A DNA stretch of 64,000 bases from Diprion similis (Eukaryota > Arthropoda > Insecta > Hymenoptera > Diprionidae): assembly GCF_021155765.1 (NCBI RefSeq), contig NC_060112.1:12090001-12154000 (forward strand). Direction: 5' to 3'. Shown one piece after another: positions 25,601 through 39,300 of this stretch. Numbering within the stretch: position 1 is the first letter of the stretch; the number at the start of each line of letters is the position of its first letter. The notes beneath the pieces are model-generated. The model saw nothing but the letters and a program-made list of their open reading frames with translations. It was not told the DNA's origin and did no database searches. The translations under genes and the position numbers were made by a program.

Positions 25601-28600
25601 AGTTTTGCTATTTTATTTTATACCAAGAGTTTTCGTAGAGTACGTCAACAGCGTGACGTCACAGCTGCCTCAAATCAGCAAATCGTATATTATGAAATAA
25701 AAAAAAACTCATTCTTAAGGCAAAACGAGATGAAAATAAAAATAATCAAAATTAGTTTAATCTAACATTTCCCGCGCGACTAAATTCTTTTCTCGAAATT
25801 TCTATTTTTTATTGTTACCAAAAAATCCTGATAATAACACGGGTATCGTTACAACAACGGTTTAAATATTGTCGAAATCACAAGTAATTATGGCACAAGT
25901 AATTATTTTTACCAGTGCTATCATTGATGTCAATATTAAATTTCCTCGTTACTGTGTAGTAACGTTCAATCCGCCTGCTTAGTTTACTATACTTTTTCAG
26001 TCGAATAAGACCTTTTCTGGTTACAGCAACAAAACTCGTATATATGTATATCGTATATTTTGTAAAAGGATATTTTTTGGCAACGAGAAAAAAAAAAAAA
26101 AAAAAAAAAAACAAAGTAAACAAATAACTAAAAATAAAAACCGTATGTAGCGAAGGAGCGTATAATACAGTAACAGCAGATTGCAAAAGTAGAAATCTCA
26201 CTCGAACGTATGTATTATACCCTGCATAGTGCATATGCAATTCATTATATAATAATTAATCGCGATCTAGCCACGAGTGATCAAATACATACTTTAATTG
26301 AATATACTTAGTTAAATAAACTTTATGAGCGGACAGGTGTGGGAGATGATGCGATATCGCGGAGATGCTTAGGAGAGAAAGAGAGAAAGAGAGAGAGAGA
26401 GAGAGCGGAAATAGGCTAAGCTTAAGAAATGCCTCGTGGCGCGGTCCTAAATCTTAGTTAGTCTCGAAGTTCGACGTCGGCGGCAGAGAGAAGGAAGAAC
26501 ACGCTGAGGGTTTGACACGGGGGACACAGGTGGATCTAAATAAAGATTGGACCGCCGCCAACCAAAATGGCCGCCATCGACGCAGGGCGTCGCGTCGCCC
26601 TCGTAGTTGCGACACCATCGTTCGTTTCAACTAACCGATGGAATCGGGCTGCAAACGTCTGCAGCAGCCGGCAACTGGGAACTCCGCGGTGTTGAATTTC
26701 ATCGCCTCGACTCGCCTTGCCTTGCCTTGCCTTGCCGGGAAAATTCATGAAGCCGAGAATCACGGCTTTCCGCGTAATTAAGACGCGCGGCGGGCAATGA
26801 TTTAGGACATGAAAACATTTACTCGCCTCCGCGTCAACGATTGACTTCCAATCCCGCGAAAAGAAGAATGATAAATATTGTTCTTCCTCTCTATCTCCTG
26901 TTCCACATCTCCGTTTTTTCATCGCATCCATTGTCAACGAATCTACTCAAGAGAGAAGAGAAAGAAAAAGAAAACTAAGAAAGTTTATGGATTCTCCATT
27001 TTTCCATTTTTTTTTTTTTTTTTTCTCTTTTTTTTTTTCGAAAAGTCATCCCGATGGATGAGGATGGCATCAATTTTTCTACAATTTCTTTGGTAAATGT
27101 CTTTCGAAGTTTCATCAGGCATCGTTCGCGACAAGTATTATATAATTTTCGAAACCGCACCGGCATAAAAAAAATCCATCCCAAAACCGAGTTTCTTCAA
27201 TCTTATCGGTTTGAAAAAATATTACCATTAACGTTAGCAAATCAGGTCGCTCAGATTTAAAGAATAAGATTAGAAAAGACGACTAAAATTTCTCTCGACA
27301 AAAGTATAAGTTAAATTGATAAAATAAAAATCTTATTCAATTTTTGAAAATGATTCAAAGTGATCGTCAACCAACACAGAATTTAATTAATATTTGTTCA
27401 AAAATCTTCAAACGAAAAATACTGCAAGTAAGTGCTGAATATAAATTTTGGTACCTTGTGACGATATGTTCTAAAAATTCCTGAATAATACAATATTCAT
27501 CGTAATAGATTTTCGCAATCAGGCATGACAGTTCCAAAACTATAATATATATATCGATCATTATCATAGAAAATCATGCGTCTATATAAAATTGATCAAT
27601 TTTCGAAAAATAGAAATCACGCAACGCGTACACCATAGTTTAAAAAAACGACCTTCTCATAAAATTTGTGGTGTAGAAAAATGGTGTCCAAATTCAAAGC
27701 GCAATAAAATTTGGTAAAAAAAAAAAAGAAGAAGTGATTCAACATTTTCCGATATTCAACATATTATCCATAAAAACCAATCATAGATTTACGTGGCATC
27801 CATAGTTCGCAAAAATGATTAACAACCTGTTTCCATTTATCCGAGATTTGTGGGAAACAAAAAGAAAAATACAGAAAAAAAAAAGGAATTGACGCAACAC
27901 TTAACGGACGAGGTTCACGTGGTTTCCGGTTAAAATACGATTACACAAGAGGTGAAAATATCTTCCTCGAGTTCGTCTTTGGAATATGATGGGACTTTGC
28001 ATGGGGTCCGCGTTGGGAGTGGATAAAAAAATTCAGTCCGGGGGGTTTGAACTGCACAGTGCAACGATCAAGAGTCGCAGCTGATCGTCCGTCGCTTCTT
28101 ACACTTCGTTATAAGGTTCCTCGTTTCAATTTCCTTGCATCGTCACGCCTCGTCTGGTAATTAAAAGCTCTTTTTTCTGTCGATTTCTTTCCTTTTTTTT
28201 TCTCTCTCTCTCGTTTTTCTTTTCTTCGCCTTTTCGATTTCGTATTACAGCGTGCTCTTCGTGCCGCGTGTTATTGAAACCACCAATTACAACACCAAAA
28301 ATACAACACCAATACAACGACACCAAGTGTAGTGTAAGCCTTCACCACACGCACAAGGTTATTGTTTGTTAGAGAGCCCTGATGTAATGTAATGTAATTT
28401 TATTAAATAGGCCGTAGGACAAAGTCCTCTAACGACCTCAAGACGATACAAAAAAATGTACAGAGTTATGAAAACGCCTATAGAAGAATAAGTAGGTACG
28501 TCTTTCATCTTTTGTGAAATCGTGTGTGAACTTCTTTTCGCTTCTTCTTCTTTCGTTTCGATTTTTCCCCTCCACTTTCCTTTCGAGTTTCATCGCAGTT

Positions 28601-30296
28601 TTATTGCATTACTATTATTGTTATTATTATCATTATTATGATTGTTATTATTATTGTCGTTATCTTATTAATACTCTTATTTTCCCTTGTCTCTCTCTCT
28701 CTCTCTCTCTGCCTGCATGTTTTTTTCCCCCGTTTTCAACTGCAAACGGAATTTATAATCGAAATATACGCGAAGCGTGAAAACAAGAGGGAGAAAGAAA
28801 GGGAGTGACAAAGAGAAACGTGAAAAAAAAAAAAAGAAAGAAAAAGAAAAACGGAAAACCCCCGGTATATTTGCGTCGGCGTTAAAACGCGCCGCGAGAA
28901 AAGAAAACAAGTACATGTAGGTATATACACACATACATGTACATCGGTTTTAAGTGTCCTCGATTTTTACAGCCGAGAAACTGTCCCTCGTATTATGACT
29001 TTGCTCTATAATCCACGGTACGTCACGTTTTCACGCACATATGTACATATAATATATATGGTGAACATGTATACATACATATATACATTATACATACGTA
29101 CATGCATGCATACATACGTACCTATAATACCTGTATCGGCGACTATGTCTAGAAATGTTCAAAATTTGGAGCAACGTAATAATAGGAATAACAATAATAA
29201 TAGTAATGATTTTTCACAAGTTTCTATGTCGTCTAAAAACAACCAAAGTCATCGGACAGATACGTATGTGTATACATATAATTATATAAATATATATATA
29301 AATCACCAAGAGTGGATAGAAAAATATTCGGAGTACTGAATTTGTTTTTTTTTTTTTTTTTTTTTTTTTCTTTTACGTTACGTCGACCTCGTTTCTATTT
29401 TCTACTTTCTCTCTATTTTCTTTTTTCTCGTCATTTGAATAATAGGTTTCTCAATTTTGTTGCTTGAAACGTTGCTGGTCGTTTTCTTTTTTCGTTACCA
29501 TGTTCGTTACTTATCGATATGCAAGCAAAAATGCAAGTGTAAGAAAATGGAAGAAAATCAAATAACTAAAAATATAATAAAATTCATCCCGCAGGAAAAG
29601 TTAATCGCCCCGAAACTTACTGTATTGTACATTCGTATACATATACGATCGATATTGTTGCCCTATGGCGAGACAATGAAAAATTAATGCATGCTATTTT
29701 CGTGAGGACAATTACGCTCGGTTTCCCTAAAACCCGGTTACAAAAATTCGAACTTTTATTTTCACGAATACCAGGACAATTTATATACATATATATGTAT
29801 AAAGCAGACCGACGATGAGAGAATTTTACTTCTTATATTGTCGATCAAAAATTTAACGGTTAATTATTTATTTTATTAACGGGATCATTTTTTCGCCAAG
29901 TTTTCCTCAAAATTATTTTCAATTTTTTTTTTTTTTTTTTTTTTTTTTATCGGATGCCCATAGTTACTGTCGATTTAATTCGGACGATCAATTATCGATC
30001 TTAGTTAGTGCATATAATGAAAATAATAACAATAACAATGCTAATGATAATAATAATGATATAACATAATATAATATAATACGAGGCGTCAGATGATGCG
30101 TGACGGAAAAACCACAGCGCGTTTTCAAGGGTAACCAAAAACCACCATTGCACATAACTTTGTCGAGTGATACCCGCCACCAGCAAACAAATAACATAAA
30201 GACCCATTTACTTACTCGTTTATATTTAACTACTCTTGAAACACACTCCGTAACAAAAACGCAAAAGAGATTTGAATATAAGAATTAACAATTAAA

Positions 30297-30342
<46 letters not shown>

Positions 30343-33300
30343 ATAAACGAATTATTAAGGACAGAGAGAAAGACAACGGTAAAAAAAAAAAAATACATGT
30401 AAATAAATTCTTCCAAGGAAAGAATCAAATTATTGTCATAAAAAATTAAACGTAAATTTCTGATGCCAAGAAGAACATATAAATGAAAATACTGAGAGAG
30501 AGAAAAATAAAAATGAAAAATATTTTCACGTATATCCATAATATACGTATATAGATCGCGGCTTGTGTAAATAACAAAACACAATACGTTATATTGATTG
30601 ATGATTAATAGTTAATAATAACAATAATTGTTATCGTTACGTCTCTGCGAGTGATTGTTATATATCATACCATATTATACTACAACAATATATAATATAC
30701 ATATATGTGCATGTATATATATATATATATATATGTATATTGCATACTTGTTGTATATAATAATAGTGAAAGTATAATCAAAGTTCAAAAAAATAGAATA
30801 ATTAAAAGAAAAGTAAAAAAAAAAAAAAAAAAAAAAACACAGATTGTAGAGAGAAAAAAAAAAGAAAAAAAGAAAAGAAAAGAAAAAGGAAAGACATTAA
30901 CAAACAATTCAAATCTTCAACAACCGCAATCATATCATCACTGTCAAGAAAAAAAACACAACCAAATTGATCTTGGATTATTATTATATAAGATCGATAT
31001 TGATAATTCGTACTCATGGTTCGGTTTTTTTTTTGCTCTTTCATATCACTGTCACTGCTCGAATTCTCAGTCTCTCTCCTTCTAATCCTTAAGGATAAGG
31101 ACGCCGATTTCGGCCGTTTACGAGTGTGTAACTCCTGCATTCATGATTAGCAACTTCGGACTGCAGCGTCTCCCAATTAGTGGCACGCGTGCAGTCGAGG
31201 GGCTGAAACGTCATTTACATCTGCGGTTATACTGACTTACAATTAGTCAATATGGTAAGGATTGTTTGTTATTAGTGCGAACTTTCGTGAACAGGACAAC
31301 ATACATATTCTCACTCACGTCGCGTCGGCAACTTTTCAATTTTCAAAAATATCTAATTGATTTTTCACTGCGTGGGATCGGCCGTAGAAAAACGATTGTA
31401 TCTTTGAATTATTATTTTTGTTCTTTTTTTTTTTAGTTAAGAAAACACACACACGATTCTTTGCTCTTTGTATTTTCACAATTGTTGTGTGAAATATGAT
31501 ATAATTTTTTACCCTTTTCTGTTTTTTTTTTTTTTTCACCCCGTAACATCTCTACGGAATTAAACGATTTCTATACGATCGTTCAGGTCAGATCGGAGAG
31601 CCTGGAATTTTTCAATATCTTTTATCGATATATCCTTCGCTTTGCAGAGTTTAACGCGAATTTTTTATTTATCGAATACAGCAGGCATTCAATGCCGATT
31701 ATATTGTAACAGACATTCGCAGGACACTCAAATTTTCAGCCTGAACAGCAGGACTGATCAGGACTAGATACACGAAGAAGGACTAGATAAGGAAATTTGA
31801 GAAACCTGTCAGGGTATCCGATGTTCAAGTTTAGCAGCTTTTTGTGCAAGCAATTTTTTTTTTTTTTTTTTAAATAGAAATAATTTATGGAAATGAATTG
31901 ACAGTACGGAGGAATTTAAAAAAATATATATAGGAATACGTTTTTTCACTCAAGCAGTATGGCGACGGAAGTTTGATAAAAAATCGTTAAAGCGTTTGAC
32001 ACGATGCTTGAAGCTTTTGGATTGAAAAAAGTGAATTTTTACTATCCCGAGCAAGGTCGGAAAAAGTGACTTGCAAATTTGAAATCGATTCCAAAAATTC
32101 GTGATTCGATATTAAAAAAGTTATTCGGATTCTTTTTAACTGGGAAAATTGATTTGATCCAAAATTTTTTTTTTTTCTCCTCATCTTTTATCGTCGATAT
32201 TGCAATATTGAGTCAACGTCAAATACCCTTTCGCAGATTTCGGGAAAATGGTTAGAATTCGATTGGGTAAGGTAGAAAATATTAACTTGACAATGTCACT
32301 GCGTTGAGCTTCGTCGCTGTGTGAATTGGATTTTTGATTTTCTTTTCCTTTTTTCATCCATTTCTACTTCTTCTGTTTTTTCCGCTTCTTCTTTCATCAT
32401 TAGAGCATAATTATTCAACTTTTCTCGATATGAAAACACTGATCGTAGCTCTATAAGTACAATAAAGACGTGATGAAGCAAAAGAATTCAGTTCTCGATT
32501 TGCACGAGGTATCAATTATTTCCAGCTGGTTACATCTAAGACGGGAGCCGCTAAAATGACCATTTAATTCACGATTTTGACAGATTTAAAGCTAGATTCC
32601 TGTAAAGTCTGATGATTTTTGTGTTTACAAAAACTATGTAAAGTGTATTATCACAGTTATTTTATGCAACTAGTGCAGAAAACTCACCCATATTGGCCAG
32701 GTAGAACCGTTGGATATCCTGCTCGAATTCCAGCAGCAAATGGAAACGCTGAAAAGATAACAAAGAAGAATGCATAAATAACGAGATTCAGTTTTCTATA
32801 AAAATTCCGTAAACTAATGTGTTAAATAAATCCTTGTAGAAAATTTTTTTCTCTCGATTAAAACATGATAATTGTTTCAAATTTTGGCTTTATTAGAATA
32901 AAAAAGAAATTACACTACTTATTTCGCTTGACGAAAGTCTGTACGAATTGTTTTTCTTTTTTCTTTTCCTGTTTCTTTTTCGTTCGATAAAGTTTTTGAC
33001 AAATTTTTCTTAAAACGATATAATAAACAAAATTTGACCCATTTTAAAACCTCATAGGATATATATATATGTATATATTGCGTGTCTAACGGCATAAAAG
33101 GTCGTAAGCGTCACCTTACGGCCTTTTGTTTCTGAAAAAGACAAAAGGGCTTATACCTTTTTTTTTTGATCGTATCTATGCTTGAAACGTGAAAACGTGG
33201 TCAGAAATGTTGAAATTTATTAACAGTTTAATTACTGCATTGGTAGATACGACCTTCTGCTACTGATTCAACGATAAAAACCTATGTCGATTAATTCCAT

Positions 33301-36300
33301 AAGCTCGTATCTGCCAAAAAATGTTTGTTTGTTTTTTATTTTTTTTTTTACTTTTTAGGTTTCAGTATAAATTCATTAACTAAAAAGAAAATGTTGGATC
33401 TGCAGGTAGATACGACCGTTTGGTCCTGATGGAAATTAGAAAAAATTATCTACTACGATAATTGCATAAAGGTGTAACCGGCAAAAATTATTATTATTAT
33501 TCCTATTTTTTTTTTGGATAATTGACGTACAGAAAGTCGATATTCTTACTGCATATTGTTGTTAGTTTCAATTTTTAAGTTAGAGTGTCTGCAGAATAAT
33601 AAAAATAAAAATTGCCGACTACCTACGTCATTCTGTTTTCATCTTCGAAAATCTTTTTACAGCATTTCTGAATTTCCACAGATTTCAACTTGTTTATGCA
33701 TTTTAATAGTTTCTAGATCGATTGCAGGTAAAAGGAAAAAAAATGGTTCTTAAGACCTTCTGTTTTGATCTTTTTTTTTTTTTTATGGAAAAATTTACCT
33801 ATCAACGGAAAAGACCTTTTATTCTTAGGTATATTTTCAAACGTTTGATTTTGATTGAATTGTACGTTTTGGTCAATTTAATTATGAACAGTAATAGTAA
33901 AAAAAAAATCATACGCCTTTTTGGTGCTAAAAATTGTATTTTTGGCGGTTACCACTTTATGCCATTAGACAGACGATATGACTGAAACGTGAATTCGCAT
34001 TGAAAGTGTGCGCGAACGAAAGTTTCGTCCACCTTCAACAGCCACGCAGGTACAATTTCAGGCAAGCGATATTATACGAGAGACAGCATATGTGTATAAA
34101 TATATAGAAACACACATATTCACAATACACACGATTTACACGCGAAAGATACGTGAAACCGATAAACTTATTGATGTACCCAATGGCACACGTTCCATAC
34201 CTACATTATCTCACAAGAACGCATTACGACGCAATAACAAATGGCGCGATATACGCGGCTGCACACCGACTCGTCCTTTCAGCTTTATACTACGTATGCT
34301 TATTCCTACACATAAAAAACAATACGTCGAAAAGCACTTTCGCTTGGAGCTTGTTTTACTGATTCTTCGCGTATGCTGATGTAGATTGTCTCTACACTCG
34401 TATTAACGCCTGCTTTAAGCGCGTAAAATTTTACGCATATAGCTGTATACGAGGTACTTTAAATAAGTTGACATTACATTTCGAACCTATCACGAATTGA
34501 CGCGACGTGCAGATATCGCAGCCTATTTTCGAGAGATTGCAATACTCCGTTAAAGATTTTCTAAAAAAAAAAAAAAATTTAAGAAGACGAATGTAAAATA
34601 ATTATGGGCACTTTGAATTTTTTTTTTTTTTTTTTCTTATTGGTCAACCATTTTGATAAATCTTTGATCAAAGTTAGGTCGAAAAGTTACAATTTATTCC
34701 TTTTTTTTTTTGTATCGGTGTCAATAATTTTACTGCAGTAAATTATGAAGGATGTTTTGCATTTCTAAGATCGAAAGTTCTGTGAATAAAAACATAATAA
34801 CAATCCAGATTTGAAAACATCTGGTCAGGTGTTACAATTCGACTTGTTCGGTTGCAAAATATTTTCAAAAAACGTGCCTAACATATATTTTCGAATTTTA
34901 TGCAAAGAGTAAAAATAAAATTCCTGTCTTGAATTGAAAATCGTAAATCAAGGAAAAATTGAGTAATTTTCCACTGTCAAGTGCAAATAAAAATATTTAA
35001 ACACGTTTTACGAAATTGGGAAAAGTTCAAAAATAAATATTTCACAAACTATGAAACGTTTGGGATTTCTCACGTGCGTTTCGAATCGTAATCATTGATA
35101 TGTCAAATATCCAAGTCTCGCCGGTGATTTTTTGAAGGTCCATTCATTCAAAAAAGTTACATGCTCAAGAGATGGAAAACGAAATTGTAAACCAAAGAAA
35201 CTTAAATGCGACTATTTTATTGACTTAAATCTGATCCCACAGTATCATTTATTTTCATTGACTTTTCAAAAATTTTCACAGCATTCTATATGATTTCTAT
35301 AGATCTTATACGACCCTCAGTTATTTTCTGGATTTTGGGAATGACTGAAAATCGCCTGTAACGCTAGAAAATCATAGAAAATGAAAAGTAACATTGGAAA
35401 TCATCGGAAACCATTGAATTCCAATTTCCGAGTGAACGGCCATCGCAATGAACATTCACCGATGAAGATATTTAGAGAGTATATAGACTGCAGGGATGCG
35501 AAACGGAGTGGCGGGGTAATCCCGGCTAAACTTGAGCGACTCGTCGCCAGGAGGGAACGGATTCGTGACAAAAAGACAAAGGCAAAGACGAGAGTCACGC
35601 ATGCAGCGGGACGGCGACAAAAGGGGGTAAAAAAAAAAAAAAAAAAAAAAAAAATCCCGCGCATTTAGACCAATTTTAGACACACGGACGCAAAAATTTT
35701 GGCCGAACGCCACGCTCGTCGGCCATAGAAGCTGGTGACTGTTGGCTTATGCCATTAAGTGACTCACGTGGACTTCGGAGAGCGTCACCAGCCATCGTCG
35801 ACTTGCCTGTGCTGCGCAGCATCCGATTATCATTGCTCTAAAAAATACCAGGCAAACTTGGCAAAAAGCGCTTAGAAACAGGCATATAAAGGGATGACAT
35901 ATTTTCGGCGTTTATATTATACGGTGAAACGTGACTTTCGGGATTAGCTTTAACCACTCAAAAATTTTTTAAGTAAAAATTTTGCCCAGAATTTTGTTTC
36001 TCGAGAGTTTTTTTAGGTGGCTGATCATGAATCTAAAGTCAAAATATGATCGTTTCTAAATCCAATATGGCTGATATAATATCACGGATGTAACATCGAA
36101 GCTTGATAGTCTTTTCGATAAAACATTTCTTCATCAAGTTGTTGATATCTCAGCTTGAGTTATTCGGTTTTGATCATATTCATTTCACAATCATTACCGT
36201 AAATAAGTTTGTTGACTTTGTAAAGCCTGCTGGTTCCTGTTTTGAGTTCTGGCCAGAAATTCAAACTCTTTCGTTGAGACTTTTCACTCCATGTGAATCT

Positions 36301-39300
36301 TCAATAATTTTTAAGTGACGCTACGACGTTCGTGGAGAAAACAAAATATGAAAATATATAAAATAAGTATACATGAATAATATATGAACTTCTTCTTTTC
36401 GGCATGATAAATTTATGCTACACATTCCATTTTGTATTACCGATAATGTATAGATCTGTACGTGAAAATTAATGCAAAAAAAGAGCGAGACCATTACGGT
36501 AAAAGCAATCAAATATTTTATCCTGAAAACCATATCGTTTAATCGGGAAAAAACGAAAGAAAACAGAAAGAGCGACTTACAAAAAAAGAAACAGATAATC
36601 GAAGTCAACAAATATGGAAGACGAGCAAACAAAAACACGACTGACGGGTGAAAAGGGAATGAGAATAAAGGTATTCGGCAGAGTTCGATGTAGCTTTATG
36701 TCACAATTCGGCTCTAACCGCGACTAGACGCTGACAAATTATCCATTAGACAGACTACGCGTGTCGGCGTGTCGGAAAAGTTTTTTCCCCAACCCGCGTC
36801 TCTCCCTGAATTCGAAACGTATGGTTAACGAGTGGGGGGTGGAAATTCGGAGGAAAATTGGTGATTATTGGTGCGTGCCCAATATTATTGATTTACGATG
36901 TCAAAAGTCGCGAGAACTTCGTCGTTTTACGCTGACGAGATCGAAGGTCGTGAAAAGGAAAATCTGAAAAGAATTTGCGAAAATGTCGTAGCCTTGTTTT
37001 AGCGCAAGGTATTTAATTTGGACTCTCTTCGAAAGTCATTTGATAAAACAATGACCTACATATAATTGAAGTATTTGAAAGAAGATTTTCAAATTCTCAA
37101 AATATTTGTGATTTCAAGAAATGTATAATTTTTTATTCACAGTCCTACAGAGAAGTTTTTTAGCCACTCAGGCCAAAGAACTGTTCCACATTGCAACGAT
37201 GAAAGGACAAAACTCATTATTAAGAGTAAAATAGAATCTAACAAATTTGCAAAAAAATATTCGACGTCGAAACACGCTTTTATTTATTCCCGCTGAATTT
37301 CTTCGCGTATAAATTTCGTCAGATTGCGTATAATTGTGCAGAATAACGACGAGTGCTGAATTGCTTGGCCGCTGTTCAAAGCCGCAAAGATTTTCAAACA
37401 GATCGTGGTATTTCGGAGAAAAATTAAGGACTTAAGGAAATGCTTCCGTTGACCTGAGAATAAGAAAAACTCTAAATCTCCCGCCAGTTAGGCGTGGAAA
37501 TGTTTATCCGGTTTGATTATATTTTTCATGGTCATAATTTTCCTCCTGTGGGTCAACGCCTGCCACGCTTCATGCGAAAGTCCAACTTCTACGCTTTTCG
37601 TGAAACTTCATGAAAAATTCAGCCACCAAAATCGATTCTCGTATAAGGCTGCTGACCACCGAGAAGCGTGCGATACGAACGCCGGTGTTTTCCAACGTTT
37701 TTGCCTTCGTCAACTTCCCAATGTCTCTTTTCCATCGGACAATAAATTGCATTCAGATTACTTGTTTGGTGCAAGAAAGAAAAACTTGGGGAACCGTAAT
37801 ATTGACCAATTATGGGAACGTCGAGTCACCTTCGAATTTCCAAACTTTCTTTTCATGCTGATTACTGGACAGTTTTTTTTTTTCGTCTTTCTACATTGCT
37901 TGAAGAAAAATCGAGCAATAATCAGAACGAATTTTTCATCAAAATTATACCCGTGAATTAAAATGAAGAATTTAAAAATACAAACGTCAAGTTCCTTCGC
38001 AATAATTGTTAAAAAGTAAGTATTTTATCATTTATACACAACAATCGTTAACGATTGTGTCGTGAGTGTAAAAATTCAAACCGTGGATCTATAACTGTTT
38101 TGAATTCTTCAACGAATGATTATTCAAAAATTTGTAGATGTTTACTTAAAGTCCTACATCCTTAGAAAAAAGCATGAATAGAATAATTATTAAAATTCTT
38201 GAAAAATTTACCCCAAAACACGAAAGAAATGTAATTTTTTTAAGAAAAGTGTTTGAAAAATCGCTCTTCATGCAAGAAACTTCTAGAAAAATAAAAATTT
38301 CACTTGCACGGTGGTAATTGTTTGAAAAAAAAATATCTTAAAGCGTTTAAATTAGGTCAGAAGTAAACTTGCGCTTAAACCGAAGTCATAAGTGTGGCTG
38401 AATATACAAGTTATCAGGTAATCAGTACGAATAACCACTGAGAAATAGTAGAGAAATTTTATTTTTATCAACCAGAATTCGACATTTTCTTACACGGAAG
38501 CGATTTTCAGCTTCACTCCGTAGTCTAGCTTGCCCTGATATCAGAAAATACCTGTAAAACTGTATATTACCTGCAACTTCGATCAGAGGTTTCTCCTACA
38601 ACTAGTCAATTATTTAAAGAGTCCATCGAGACTAGCTGAGTCAACCTTCGCCGATCGCGAATGTAGCCGGTTTATTTAATCGACCGATATCGATGTCCGA
38701 TAGATAATTGTTAGCAAGTAAAACAAGAAGAATTATATGTTTTGTTTTCGAAGAACCAAGAGTATTTTCAAGAATCCTGCGAGCACCTCTAACTTCTACG
38801 ACAATCGTGTATAAATATAACGAATTTCGACAATTATCTTTTCCCTAATACATGAAACGCGAGAACTAAATTTTTGTCAATTTTTTGAAACCGATGTAAC
38901 ACGTATTTAAATTACTCAAAGAGCTGAGACAAATCGGATCAAAAATGGTTAAAAAAAAAAAAAAAAAAAAAAAAGGAAAAAGAAAAATAAGAAAATCCAC
39001 ATTCGTGGATTCGTTGAGAAAACAAATTAAGTAATAAGCATGTACCAATAATTAATTGCAATAAGCACCTTCGTTAAACGAAAGTTCTGACACTTGTTGC
39101 TGATAACGCAATAGCCTCTTTTTCTTTGTTTTTTATTACATTTTTTTTTTTTTTTTTTTGTTCCTTCTTGTCATTTAGAACAGAATTTTGGAGCAAAATA
39201 TTAGAGGATTTTTATACGACTTTGTAATCTTTCATCAATCACTTGAGACTGTTCCTAATAGACTCGATATTCATGAATAGATTATTTGATTATCACTCAC

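Larger units (their letters stand above)
16288..32687 (-). other. RBM24-type intron 3 (16.4 kb)
   Basis: Very long intron between mini-exon 3 and exon 4. It holds microsatellites, a LINE fragment near 28.4 kb and several GC/CpG-richer islands at about 20.28-20.66, 21.46-21.77, 23.09-23.35 and 26.44-26.83 kb. It also holds a possible alternative terminal exon at 18248-18335. Long introns of conserved developmental regulators often carry enhancers; the islands are candidates only. Confidence 0.7.
32749..39300 (-). other. RBM24-type intron 2 (6.6 kb)
   Basis: AT-rich intron with a short-repeat cluster and alternative hairpins at 33.09-33.42 kb and a GC-richer island at about 35.49-35.83 kb. A domain-less 147-codon plus-strand ORF lies at 37513-37956. 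No exon could be supported. Confidence 0.7.

Noticed and set aside
30301..30740. TA repeats as a possible origin or CRISPR-like array
   Set aside because: Pure dinucleotide microsatellites with no spacer structure.
37513..37956. Plus-strand 147-codon ORF with a hydrophobic start ([16 protein letters not shown])
   Set aside because: The first codon is TTG, the hydrophobic ends are T-rich low complexity, there is no domain, and it lies inside an intron on the opposite strand. Chance is more likely than a secreted peptide.
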